Origin: Gordonia sp. SID5947
Lineage (GTDB): Bacteria > Actinomycetota > Actinomycetes > Mycobacteriales > Mycobacteriaceae
Direction: 5' to 3'
DNA length: 64,000 nt
Assembly: GCF_009862785.1 (NCBI RefSeq)
Contig: NZ_WWHU01000001.1
Location: 2,604,001-2,668,000, forward strand
Positions 19,089 to 27,164 of this stretch are shown here, piece after piece; within the stretch, counting starts at the first letter, position 1; each line of letters opens with the position of its first letter. The notes under the pieces are model-generated. The model made no database searches. It was not told the DNA's origin and worked only from the letters and a program-made list of their open reading frames with translations. The position numbers and the translations under genes were made by a program.

Positions 19089-20360
19089 TCAGCCGGGCGG
19101 TGCCGGCGCCGGCGCATTCGACGTCGGCGCACCCGACGGCGTCGCGGGGGCGGTGACCTGAGACGGGTCGCCCTTGATGGCCGACATCCCGGTCCACGAG
19201 TCCCAGTCGAATATCCAGTCGAAGATGTCGCCGTCGGCCTCGGAGAGTGCGATGCGGGTGCCCGTGACCTCGACGGGATCCCCGTAGATCGCCGACTCGA
19301 AGTAGCGTTGCGCATTCTCCAGCGACAGGTTGATACAACCGTTCGTCACATTCGACGAACCTTGCACACCAACAGTTTCCGGGTTCGCGTGGATGAACTC
19401 GCCGTTGTTGGAGATCCGCACGGCAAAACGCTCGCGGATGTTGAAGTACCCCGCGGCCGGGTTGCTCATGAAGAAGTCCTCGTACTTCTCCGTCACCACA
19501 TGGATACCCGACCGTGTGACGTTGCGGTCCAGGTCCCCGCCGCCGTAGCTGCACGGCAGGGTCATCAACACACCTCCGTCGCGCACCACGACGATCTGAT
19601 GCGAGGAGGCCTCGGCCTTCACGACCTGCGATCTGCCGATGACGAAATCACTTGTCACGTCGGCGGCACCATATGCCCCACCGCCGTGGTCGACGCCGTA
19701 CAGCTTGGCCGACATGTGCACCTTGGTGCCCGGCGCGTAGTACTCCTTGGTCCGCCAGTGCGCTCGTGAACCGTTGTCCTCACCGAGCCACGCCCATGCC
19801 CCCTCGGTGCGTGGTTCGGTGGTGACAGTGAGGGCCTTCTCGACGGTTTCCTTGTCCTCGACGGTGCCGTTGAACTTCAGGATGATCGGCGCCGCGATCC
19901 CGACCTCCTGGCCGTCCCCGATGTTGACCACCACGTTCATCTGGGACTCCGGCGACAGCGTGGTGAAGGAGCCGGTGACCTGCGTGCTCACCCGGTCGTA
20001 ACCGACCGCGCTGCCGTGCCATGTGTACTGCGAGCCGTAACCCAGCGGTTCGCTGATGGTGAAGGTCTTCCGATCCTCCGACATCGTGCCTGCGACAGCT
20101 TTCCCGTTGGGGTTGAGAAGCTTGACGTCGGGATTGAGCACACCGTTCTCGGCTTTCACCGAAACGGTCGCGGTCGGATTGGGGGCGTCGTCGGAATCCA
20201 GTGCGGGAGTGTAGACCACGTGGACCGTGGGTGCATCGGGCTTCGCGTCGTCGGCGCTGCCGGACTTGCCGGTGGAACAGGCTGCCGCGGCCACGCCGAC
20301 GGCGCCGAGACCGGCCGCGGCGAGGACGGCTCGACGGGTGAGGGGAGGGTGCGCGCTCAT
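19089..20360 (-). CDS. L,D-transpeptidase lipoprotein (LdtMt5/LprQ-like)
   Basis: The protein has 423 residues. It has a twin-arginine-like start (TRRAVLAAAG), a lipobox ending AAAACS, two immunoglobulin-like domains (about 50-270) and a YkuD catalytic domain. These enzymes form 3-3 crosslinks in peptidoglycan at the outer face of the membrane. The catalytic stretch has the distal His in FIHANPETVG and the Cys in NVTNGCINLSLENA; the usual Ser-His-Gly-Cys reads Thr-Asn-Gly-Cys. The alanine/proline-rich tail and the ROK-SDR neighbourhood match M. tuberculosis Rv0483 (LprQ). ATG 20360 was chosen for the signal peptide. Confidence 0.88.
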   Translation of the reverse strand: MSAHPPLTRRAVLAAAGLGAVGVAAAACSTGKSGSADDAKPDAPTVHVVYTPALDSDDAPNPTATVSVKAENGVLNPDVKLLNPNGKAVAGTMSEDRKTFTISEPLGYGSQYTWHGSAVGYDRVSTQVTGSFTTLSPESQMNVVVNIGDGQEVGIAAPIILKFNGTVEDKETVEKALTVTTEPRTEGAWAWLGEDNGSRAHWRTKEYYAPGTKVHMSAKLYGVDHGGGAYGAADVTSDFVIGRSQVVKAEASSHQIVVVRDGGVLMTLPCSYGGGDLDRNVTRSGIHVVTEKYEDFFMSNPAAGYFNIRERFAVRISNNGEFIHANPETVGVQGSSNVTNGCINLSLENAQRYFESAIYGDPVEVTGTRIALSEADGDIFDWIFDWDSWTGMSAIKGDPSQVTAPATPSGAPTSNAPAPAPPG

Positions 20361-20466
20361 AACGTGTCCAGCGTACCGATGAAAATTGTGAAAACCCGGC
20401 CTGCCTGCTGTGATGTCGCCGAGTTCACGTTTCGGGTTCATCCGCCCGACTGACCCGGCGGTGTCC

Positions 20467-21030
20467 TCACCCGGGCATATGCGCCCGCTCACCGTCATGG
20501 TCCAGGATCGACACGATCTCGGCGGGCCCGTCGACCGCCGTCATCCCGTGCGGAACCATCGTGGAGAATTCGGCCGCCTGCCCCGGGGGCACGAGGATCA
20601 CCCGCTCGCCCAGATGCAGCCGGATCGTCCCGGTGATCACCGTGAACCATTCGCGACCCGGATGCACGCCCAGATGATCGGGATTCACGTGATGCTCGGG
20701 CGTGATCCGCATCTTCGCCACCGTCACCCCGCCCGGCGCACCGTCACGCGAGAGCTTCCACATGGTCATGCCCGCCGACGTGTGCGGCTCGGGCCGGATC
20801 ACCACGTCCTCGTCGCCGACCGGTTCGACGAGCTGATCGAGTGAGGTGCCGAGCGCACGGGCGATCGGAACCAGCTGATCCAGCGCGACTCGCCGATGAC
20901 CCGTCTCGATCCGACTCAGGGTCGACGGACTGAGGAAACAGCGCGCGGCCATCGAGTCGAGCGTCCAGCCCTTCGCCATACGGAGACCACGGATGCGCTG
21001 GCGGACGACGGCATCAATTTCTTGCTCCAT
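20467..21030 (-). CDS. XRE-cupin transcriptional regulator
   Basis: The protein has 187 residues. Residues about 1-65 form an XRE helix-turn-helix (GWTLDSMAARCFLSPSTLSR followed by IETGHRR), and residues about 110-180 form a cupin (HPGREWFTVITGTIRLHLGE and PPGQAAEFSTMVPHG). Such proteins sense a small ligand and repress neighbouring genes. ATG 21030 was chosen; an in-frame ATG at 21057 adds nine residues. The divergent neighbours, a His-rich methyltransferase and a thioredoxin-reductase-like enzyme, are the likely targets. An inverted repeat overlapping the start is described separately. Confidence 0.85.
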   Translation of the reverse strand: MEQEIDAVVRQRIRGLRMAKGWTLDSMAARCFLSPSTLSRIETGHRRVALDQLVPIARALGTSLDQLVEPVGDEDVVIRPEPHTSAGMTMWKLSRDGAPGGVTVAKMRITPEHHVNPDHLGVHPGREWFTVITGTIRLHLGERVILVPPGQAAEFSTMVPHGMTAVDGPAEIVSILDHDGERAHMPG

Positions 21031-21050
21031 ACGCAAGACTATATGCGTAT
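21029..21050. promoter_or_regulatory. Candidate operator between XRE-cupin gene and methyltransferase operon
   Basis: ATACGCA (21029-21035) and TGCGTAT (21044-21050) are exact reverse complements spaced by 8 bases. A further ACGCA follows at 21052-21056. The site overlaps the start codon of the regulator and lies 29-50 bp before the methyltransferase ATG, a good position for autoregulation and repression of the divergent operon. The evidence is symmetry and location only. Confidence 0.5.
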
Positions 21051-21078
21051 CACGCATGACGGCGCTACCCTCGAACAT

Positions 21079-21987
21079 ATGACGCACTCCCACGACACTC
21101 ATCACCGCGCGCCCGGGGACGCACACGGACACCAGCACGGTCACGGACACCAGCACGGACACGGCGGCCATCCCGATGTCGACACGATGGCCCGGGTCCT
21201 CGACCTCGACGCCGCTGTGAACGGCCACTACCTCGACGAGGTCGCCGCCCGGATCGCCGCACGGGTGAACGAGCCCCGGACCATCCTCGATCTCGGCTCC
21301 GGGACCGGCACCGGAACCCTGGCACTCGCCCGGCGTTTCCCGGCGTCGCAGATCGTCGCGCTCGACAACTCGGCCGAGTTACTCGAGCGGGTCGCCGGAT
21401 CAGCGCGACAGGCCGGACTCGACGGTCAGATACGGACCGTGGCCGCCGACCTCGACACCGCACTCCCTGACGAGATCACCGACGTCGACGTCGTGTGGGC
21501 TTCGTCGACACTCCATCACTTCGCCGACGCGGAAGGGCTGCTCCGCTCGGCATTGCAGGCCCTGCGCCCGGGCGGGGTCCTCGCCGTCATCGAGATCGCG
21601 GACCCGCCGACCTTCCTGCCGGCGGGCTCCGCCGACGGTGAGATGGAGTTGCGACTGCGTGCGGCGATCCTGGGACGCGGGTGGAACGGCGGATGGAACG
21701 AACGACCCGACTGGGCGCCGACCATCACCGCGGCCGGATTCGAGATCGTTGAAACCCGCGACATCGACACCGATCTCGACAATCCCCCGGCCGCGGCCAC
21801 CGACTACGCGGTCGAGTGGCTGTCCCGGGTGCGCTCTGGTCTCGCCGATGTCGCCACCACCGAAGACCTGGCCGCCGTCGACCGCATCCTGAGCGACGAC
21901 GACCCCAGCTCCCTGCGTCGACGCGACGACCTGGTCGTCCGCAGCAGCCGCATCGCCTGGATCGCGCGGCGGCCCGAGAACTCCTAG
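21079..21987 (+). CDS. SAM-dependent methyltransferase with histidine-rich N-terminus
   Basis: The protein has 302 residues from ATG 21079; an in-frame ATG at 21043 is an alternative, and no clear ribosome binding site precedes either. Twelve of the first 31 residues are His (for example HGHQHGHGHQHGHGGH), encoded by an 18-bp direct repeat, then a class I methyltransferase domain with ILDLGSGTGTGTLALA, VALDNS and TLHHFADAEGLL. The His tail suggests metal binding. It heads a two-gene operon with the thioredoxin-reductase-like gene 28 bp downstream, controlled perhaps by the divergent XRE-cupin protein. Substrate is unknown. Confidence 0.82.
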   Translation: MTHSHDTHHRAPGDAHGHQHGHGHQHGHGGHPDVDTMARVLDLDAAVNGHYLDEVAARIAARVNEPRTILDLGSGTGTGTLALARRFPASQIVALDNSAELLERVAGSARQAGLDGQIRTVAADLDTALPDEITDVDVVWASSTLHHFADAEGLLRSALQALRPGGVLAVIEIADPPTFLPAGSADGEMELRLRAAILGRGWNGGWNERPDWAPTITAAGFEIVETRDIDTDLDNPPAAATDYAVEWLSRVRSGLADVATTEDLAAVDRILSDDDPSSLRRRDDLVVRSSRIAWIARRPENS

Positions 21988-22015
21988 ACAGACCTAGTCG
22001 AAAGCGAGAACAACC

Positions 22016-22975
22016 ATGAACAGCAACCACTTCGACGTCGCCATCGTGGGCGGCGGACCGGCGGGACTGAGTGCCGCGACCACCCTGGCACGGTCGCTGC
22101 GATCCGTCGTGGTCCTCGACTCGAACCGCCCCCGGAACGCACCCGCCGACGGAGCACACAACGTCCTCGGTCACGAGGGCATCCCTCCCCTCGAACTGCT
22201 CGAGAAGGGTCGCGCCGAGGCCCGCGGCTACGGAGTCGACATCCGCACCGCGGAAGTGCTCGACGGCACGCGTGACGCGAACGGCGGCTTCGACCTCACC
22301 CTCGACGATGGCACCGTCATCACCGCCCGACGGATCGTCCTCGCGTCGGGCCTCGTCGACGAACTGCCGGAAGTCCCCGGCGTGCAGGAACTCTGGGGAT
22401 CGTCGGTGCTGCACTGCCCGTATTGCCACGGGTACGAGGTCCGCGGTCGCCGGATCGGGATACTCGGCACCAGCCCGATGTCGGTGCACCAGACGCTGAT
22501 GTTCCGCCAGCTCAGCGACGACGTCACCTTGTTCACGCACACCATCCCCGACATCGGAGCCGACGAGGCCGAACAACTCTCGGCGCTGGGGGTGACCGTC
22601 GTCGACGGCCTCGTCGACCGTCTCGACATCGCCGACGACGCGGTGCGCGCGGTGGTGCTGGCCGACGGCTCCGAGGTGGAGCGCGACGCCGTCGTGGTCG
22701 CGCCGCGATTCGTCGTCCGGTCGGAACTCTTCACCCGACTCGGCGGGTCGCTTGCCGATCACCCGATGGGCGGTCAGTACGTCGCAACCGGTCCGATGGG
22801 AATGACCGACGTCCCGGGCGTGTGGGCGGCAGGCAACGTCGCCGACCTCGCCGCGACGGTCGCAGTGTCGATGGGCGCCGGCGTGAACGCAGGCGCAGCC
22901 GTCAACGCGGACCTGATCGTCGACGACGCCCGCGCCGCGGTCGAGGCTCGCCGCGCCGCCTCGGTGGACGTCTAG
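22016..22975 (+). CDS. Thioredoxin-reductase-like FAD/NAD(P)-dependent oxidoreductase
   Basis: The protein has 319 residues. The N-terminal FAD-binding motif is VAIVGGGPAGLSAA, the redox-active pair is Cys134 and Cys137 in HCPYCHGYE, and the C-terminal FAD segment is GVWAAGNVAD. The second nucleotide-binding segment reads IGILGTSPMS, weaker than the usual GxGxxA, as in the ferredoxin- or low-activity-type thioredoxin reductase relatives found beside XRE-cupin genes. A start with AAAGCGAGAA upstream supports ATG 22016. It probably exchanges disulfides with a small thiol partner or a substrate made by the neighbouring methyltransferase. Confidence 0.85.
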   Translation: MNSNHFDVAIVGGGPAGLSAATTLARSLRSVVVLDSNRPRNAPADGAHNVLGHEGIPPLELLEKGRAEARGYGVDIRTAEVLDGTRDANGGFDLTLDDGTVITARRIVLASGLVDELPEVPGVQELWGSSVLHCPYCHGYEVRGRRIGILGTSPMSVHQTLMFRQLSDDVTLFTHTIPDIGADEAEQLSALGVTVVDGLVDRLDIADDAVRAVVLADGSEVERDAVVVAPRFVVRSELFTRLGGSLADHPMGGQYVATGPMGMTDVPGVWAAGNVADLAATVAVSMGAGVNAGAAVNADLIVDDARAAVEARRAASVDV

Positions 22976-22988
22976 TCATCACCACGCA

Positions 22989-23037
22989 GTTCGTCCCCCG
23001 CTTGCGTTCGTCCTCCGAACGCAAGCGGGGGACGAAC
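22989..23037. repeat. Perfect 22-bp-arm palindrome between convergent genes
   Basis: Arms 22989-23010 (beginning GTTCGTCCCCCGCTTGC) and 23016-23037 are exact reverse complements around a 5-base loop. A further direct copy of GGGGGACGAACG follows at 23046-23057. The element fills the gap between the convergent oxidoreductase and deoC genes and is a likely bidirectional terminator, though there is no T tract. Confidence 0.85.
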
Positions 23038-23066
23038 GTGTCTGCGGGGGACGAACGCTGGGTGGA

Positions 23067-23744
23067 TCAGGCCGGGAAGCCGTCGAGCACGGTCCGGGAC
23101 GACGAGAGGCCGAGCCGTGTGGCACCGGCCGCGATGAGCTCGGCCGCGAACTCCGCGGTCCGGATTCCGCCACTCGCCTTGACGCCGACCCGGTCGCCGA
23201 CCGCGGCGCGCATCAACCGCACCGCCTCGACGCTCGCGCCGCCGGACGGGTGAAAACCGGTGGAGGTCTTGACCATCGCTGCCCCCGCCTGCACCGCGCG
23301 GCGGCACACCTCGGTGACGGTGTCCGGGCCGGCCAGCTCCAGCAAGGCCGCGGACTCGATGATGACCTTCAGGACGATGCCCTCGCCGACCGCCTCCCGC
23401 ACGGTCAGAACGTCGGCGAACACCTCGTCGAACCGGCCGTCCGCAGCCGCGCCCACGTCGATCACCATGTCGACCTCGTCGGCCCCGGTGTCCACGGCCA
23501 GCCGCGCCTCGGAGGCCTTGACCAGTGAGTGATGCTTGCCAGACGGGAACCCGGCGACCACACAGGTCTTCTGGTCTCCGGTGTCGATCGGCAGCATCGA
23601 CGGCGACAGGCAGACCGCGTAGACGCCGAGTTCCGCGGCCTCCGCGACCGTCGACTCGGCCGCGGCGCGGGTCGCCTCGGGCTTGAGCAGGGTGTGGTCG
23701 ATGATGGCCGCGACGTCGCGGCGGGTCAGGTCGCTGGTGGTCAC
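23067..23744 (-). CDS. deoC: Deoxyribose-phosphate aldolase DeoC
   Basis: This 225-residue class I aldolase cleaves 2-deoxyribose-5-phosphate to glyceraldehyde-3-phosphate and acetaldehyde in deoxynucleoside breakdown. Diagnostic segments are [11 protein letters not shown], the Schiff-base Lys in [15 protein letters not shown], and [11 protein letters not shown] with the second essential Lys. It starts at GTG 23744, as no in-frame ATG lies near. The start is only 27 bp from the GTG of the divergent purU gene, so the two promoters must overlap. It matches Rv0478 in position and length. Confidence 0.95.
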   Translation of the reverse strand: MTTSDLTRRDVAAIIDHTLLKPEATRAAAESTVAEAAELGVYAVCLSPSMLPIDTGDQKTCVVAGFPSGKHHSLVKASEARLAVDTGADEVDMVIDVGAAADGRFDEVFADVLTVREAVGEGIVLKVIIESAALLELAGPDTVTEVCRRAVQAGAAMVKTSTGFHPSGGASVEAVRLMRAAVGDRVGVKASGGIRTAEFAAELIAAGATRLGLSSSRTVLDGFPA

Positions 23745-23771
23745 ACAGACGAGCTTGGCACACTGACAGAT

Positions 23772-24686
23772 GTGGCAGTACCCGAGACATCCCCCGCACC
23801 GACAACCGCCGACCGAGCCGAGCCCGAACATCGGTACGTCCTGACGCTCGGTTGCCCGGACCGCACCGGCATCGTCGCGCGGATCTCCGGCTTCCTGGCC
23901 GAGATCGGCGGCTGGATCACCGAGGCCGGGTATCACTCCGATGCCGAGACGGGTTGGTTCTTCACCCGTCAGACCGTGCGCGCCGAATCGGTGGCGATGG
24001 GTGTCGACGAGATGCGGACCCGGTTCGCCGACGAGGTGGCGGCCGAGCTGGGGCCCGGCACCGAATGGAGGCTCACCGACACCGGGGCCCCGAAGTCGGT
24101 GGTGTTGCTGGTCAGCAAGGAAACCCACTGCCTCGTCGATCTGCTGGGCCGCGCCCACCGGGGCGAGCTACCGGCCGATGTCTCCGCCGTGGTCGGCAAT
24201 CACCGCGACCTCGAGGATCTGGTCACACGTTTCGACGTGCCGTTTCACCACGTGCCGTTCGCGCCGGACAACAAGGCCGCCGCTTTCGACGAGGTGCGCC
24301 GCGTCGTCGAGGGCTACGACCCGGATGCCGTGGTGCTCGCGCGCTTCATGCAGATCCTGCCGCCGCAGTTGTGCGACGCGTGGTCGGGTCGGGCCATCAA
24401 CATCCATCACAGCTTCTTGCCCAGTTTCATCGGTGCGCGCCCCTATCATCAGGCGTTCGCACGCGGTGTGAAGCTGATCGGCGCGACCTGCCACTACGTG
24501 ACCGCCGACCTCGACGCGGGCCCGATCATCGAACAGGACGTCATCCGCGTCGACCACAGCGACACCGTGGCCGACATGGTGCGTCAGGGCCGCGACATCG
24601 AGACGCTGGTGCTGTCGCGTGGTTTGCGGTGGCACCTCGAGGACCGCGTGCTCGTGCACGGCCGGAAGACCGTGGTGTTCACCTGA
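23772..24686 (+). CDS. purU: Formyltetrahydrofolate deformylase PurU
   Basis: The protein has 304 residues from GTG 23772. An N-terminal ACT domain ([20 protein letters not shown]) is followed by a formyltransferase-fold hydrolase domain with [33 protein letters not shown], and the catalytic Asn/His/Asp set in that block and [17 protein letters not shown]. It releases formate and tetrahydrofolate from 10-formyl-tetrahydrofolate, balancing one-carbon units. The ACT domain likely binds glycine or methionine as regulator. It is divergent from deoC across 27 bp. Confidence 0.94.
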   Translation: MAVPETSPAPTTADRAEPEHRYVLTLGCPDRTGIVARISGFLAEIGGWITEAGYHSDAETGWFFTRQTVRAESVAMGVDEMRTRFADEVAAELGPGTEWRLTDTGAPKSVVLLVSKETHCLVDLLGRAHRGELPADVSAVVGNHRDLEDLVTRFDVPFHHVPFAPDNKAAAFDEVRRVVEGYDPDAVVLARFMQILPPQLCDAWSGRAINIHHSFLPSFIGARPYHQAFARGVKLIGATCHYVTADLDAGPIIEQDVIRVDHSDTVADMVRQGRDIETLVLSRGLRWHLEDRVLVHGRKTVVFT

Positions 24687-24687
24687 T

Positions 24688-24784
24688 CCTTCGTGACGCT
24701 TCGCTCCTCAGGAAACAGAAAAGACGAGCGAGCTTGCGAGCGTCACCCGCTCCCTGAGGAGCGAGCTTGCGAGCGTCACGAAGG
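24688..24784. repeat. Composite inverted and direct repeat 3' of purU
   Basis: The left arm 24688-24712 (CCTTCGTGACGCT then TCGCTCCTCAGG) is the reverse complement of 24753-24784 except that it lacks 7 central bases (CGCAAGC). The 20-base block AGCGAGCTTGCGAGCGTCAC occurs twice in direct orientation, at 24727-24746 and 24760-24779. It lies between the convergent purU and glycine-rich protein genes. This looks like a mobile or amplified intergenic element that has lost part of one arm, and it probably forms a terminator hairpin. Confidence 0.7.
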
Positions 24785-24790
24785 GTCCTC

Positions 24791-25603
24791 TCAGAAGTCG
24801 AATCCGCCGAAGTCGCCGCCACCGTCGAAGAACCCGCCTCCGCCGTCACCACCACCGTCGAAGAACCCACCTCCGCCGTCGCCGCCATCGCCGCCGAAGT
24901 CACCGCCTCCGTCGCCACCGTCGCCTCCGCCGTCGAGTGCCCCGGCGTCGGAACCGTCACCGGCACCGCTCTCGAAGGCGTTGGCGTCGTAGTTGACACC
25001 GGCCATGCCGGAGAACATCGCGGAGAACAGGAACATCGAACCGATGCCCCACGCACCTGCGACCAGCGCCGGCTTCCACCATGGCTCGGAGTACCAACCC
25101 GCGGGCACCGGACGACCCGCGACGCGACCGCCGGGGTAGTAGTTCGGCGTCCTCGATGACGGGCCGGGCGATGCCTCCACCTGCCGGCCTTCGAAGTCGA
25201 CGGTGCGGTCCTCGGTGACCGCGCCCGCGCTCTTCTGGCCTTCGAGTTCCGGGATGGGAGGACCGGGATCGAGGTTCATCGCGGTGCGCGCGGCCCGTGC
25301 GTAGTAGAGACCCTCGATCGCGGTCTGTTTGGCCAGTTGTGCCTGGGCGACACTGTTGGCCTGCTCGATCTGCGATCCGGCGGCGTTGTACCGCTCGCCC
25401 GCGTCGGCAAGCGCCTGCTTCGACGCGGGACCGTCGCCGACCAGCATGAAGACTTGGCCGCCGAGACGTTCGATCGCCTGGCGGGCGTCTGCCTTGGCGT
25501 CGTCGAGCGAGCGCGCCGCGTTGGCACCCGATCGCTGCTGGGACATCACCACGATGCCCACGACCACCAACACCACGAGAGCGATCAGGATCAGTGCGCT
25601 CAT
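24791..25603 (-). CDS. Membrane protein with glycine/aspartate-rich tail, unknown function
   Basis: The protein has 270 residues from ATG 25603, preceded by GGAGGAAAAT. An N-terminal transmembrane helix (LILIALVVLVVVGIVVM) is followed by a coiled-coil-like segment (about 30-110) rich in Ala, Gln and Asp, a proline/tyrosine-rich linker, a second hydrophobic segment at AGAWGIGSMFLFSAMFSG, and a C-terminal 60 residues of almost only Gly, Asp and Phe (for example GGGGFFDGGGDGGG). This is the low-complexity tail seen on several actinobacterial membrane proteins. I know of no function. It sits between purU and the DUF2993 gene. Confidence 0.7.
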   Translation of the reverse strand: MSALILIALVVLVVVGIVVMSQQRSGANAARSLDDAKADARQAIERLGGQVFMLVGDGPASKQALADAGERYNAAGSQIEQANSVAQAQLAKQTAIEGLYYARAARTAMNLDPGPPIPELEGQKSAGAVTEDRTVDFEGRQVEASPGPSSRTPNYYPGGRVAGRPVPAGWYSEPWWKPALVAGAWGIGSMFLFSAMFSGMAGVNYDANAFESGAGDGSDAGALDGGGDGGDGGGDFGGDGGDGGGGFFDGGGDGGGGFFDGGGDFGGFDF

Positions 25604-26004
25604 ATTTTCCTCCGTCTGGGTACACCTCACCCGTCAGCTCGGGAGCCGTCGGCACCCCACCAGACCGGTAAAATCGGACATCCCCCAGCGTACCGACGAG
25701 ACGGCGGCGTGGACGTCGCCGCAGGTCCCGACCCCGGGCGCACGCCGGAGCGCGACGAGTCGGGCCGCGCATCACAGTCGCCCGGCCCGCTCTCGCCGAC
25801 GGCAACCGGAATCCCTTCGAGAGCAACACGGATCTCACCGAGAGCAACATCCCCCGGCACCGCGGTCGCGCACCGGTACGCAATCAGGGGATCTGAATAT
25901 CGTCGTCGAGGCCCAGAGGTGGTGCTGTCGACGGGATTCGGGTTGCTGTCGGCGAGATACCGGTTGCTGTCGACGAGATACCGGTTGCTGTCGGCGGTGA
26001 GGCG
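25604..26004. repeat. 401-bp intergenic region with two oppositely oriented clusters of a 21-bp repeat
   Basis: No convincing gene lies here. A cluster of about three degenerate 21-bp units occupies 25791-25850, readable on the minus strand as GTTGCTCTCGGTGAGATCCG. A second cluster of about four units lies at 25921-25996 on the plus strand, with unit GTTGCTGTCGGCGAGATACC. Because the clusters face each other, a transcript would fold into a long imperfect hairpin. The end of the region lies directly behind the DUF2993 stop. The promoter of the glycine-rich membrane protein gene is expected near 25604-25680. Confidence 0.7.
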
Positions 26005-27164
26005 TCAGGCCGCCTTGCAGTCGCCCGATCCGCCGCCGACCTGCCCGTCGAGCTTCACGTCGTCACCGTCGACGGCGAAGTCGACGCCCTGGTCGGTCAC
26101 CTTCAGGTTCTTCACGGTCACCTGATTGAGCTGCCCGAAGAGCGACTCGGTCACACTGTCGACGACCTGCTGGGCGAAGTCCGCGGGGATACCGAAGATG
26201 AACGCGTTGGCCTTGACGACCTCGAAGTGCACGTGCCCGTCCTGCAGAACCGGTTTGATCGTCGTCGAGACCGGGATCGGCAGGAACGCGAGTTGCACCG
26301 ACGAGTCCACCTGGATCGTCCCGTCGGCGGCATTGCCGGTCATGGAGTCGATGGTGGCTCCCTGCATCAATCCCGCCGCGCCCGACTGGCCGGCACCCGA
26401 CGCCGACGAGTCGGCGCCTGATGTCATGGATTTGCTCATCGCGACCACGCGGTCGAACGGGACGAATCCGGTACCGACAAGCGAGTGGATGGTGGAGCTG
26501 TCGCCGTCTCCCTTGATGCCCTCGGCTCGTGCGTGCAGGCGCATCTCTCCGGGCTTGTCGGCCGTGTCGATCTGCACGAACGGGATGTCGTTGCCAAAAC
26601 CTTGCAGCAGCATCGGCTTTCGGCTCAACGACACCGACGTTTCCGTCCCGGTGAGGTCAGAGAAGGCACTCTGCATGCAGTCGGTGGCCTTGTTACGCAA
26701 GTACAGCTCGCTGCCGACGGCAGCGATGACGAGCAGGATGACCAGCGCCGCCGACGACGCTGCGATGATCTTGCCGGTGCTGCGTTTACGCCGTGCGGGC
26801 GCTGTGGTCACCACGCCGGGATCGGCGTTCGGCGGGATGGGGGCGAATCCGTCGGAGGGGCCGAATCCCGTCGTCTCGCCCTGATCCTCGAATCGGGTGG
26901 TCCCGGTGCGGCCGACCTGGGAGTAGGCGCGGGGGCCTCCTCGGTCGACGGCGGGGCGAACTGTGTCGTGTGCTCACCGGTATCGGTCGGTTGCGGGCCC
27001 GCGTCGCCGGGCTGCTGACCCACGGGCTGCTCACCCACAGGCTGCCCAGCCGCGGGCCGCTCGCTGCCGGGTTGCTCGCCACCGGGTTGCTCGCCACCGG
27101 GTTGCTCGCTGCCGGGCTTCGCCGCGTCGGGGTTCTCGTTGTGGCTGTTCTCGCTGTCGGTCAT
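26005..27164 (-). pseudogene. DUF2993 membrane protein (Rv0479c-like), frameshifted by one missing base
   Basis: The start at 27164 gives a Gln/Pro/Gly-rich cytoplasmic region with EQPGG repeats, in frame to 26808. The membrane and outer domains are in another frame ending at 26005: a helix at SSAALVILLVIAAVGSELYL, then a DUF2993 lipid-binding-like domain. Adding one C to the run lying at 26931-26935 (G on the plus strand) joins the frames through EEAPRAYSQVGRTGTTRFED, about 386 residues, similar in plan to Rv0479c. A shorter protein from GTG 26814 (269 residues) could still be made. The start overlaps the nitrilase stop by 4 bases. DUF2993 includes LmeA, an envelope mannan-maturation protein. 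Confidence 0.75.

Noticed and set aside
20467..22975. Toxin-antitoxin system
   Set aside because: Gene sizes and domains (XRE-cupin, methyltransferase, flavoprotein) do not fit any toxin-antitoxin type.
25627..25860. 77-residue minus-strand open frame in the repeat region
   Set aside because: No ribosome binding site, composition follows the repeat, and no family similarity.
25791..25996. CRISPR array
   Set aside because: The 21-bp units abut with no spacers of constant length between them and no cas genes are present.
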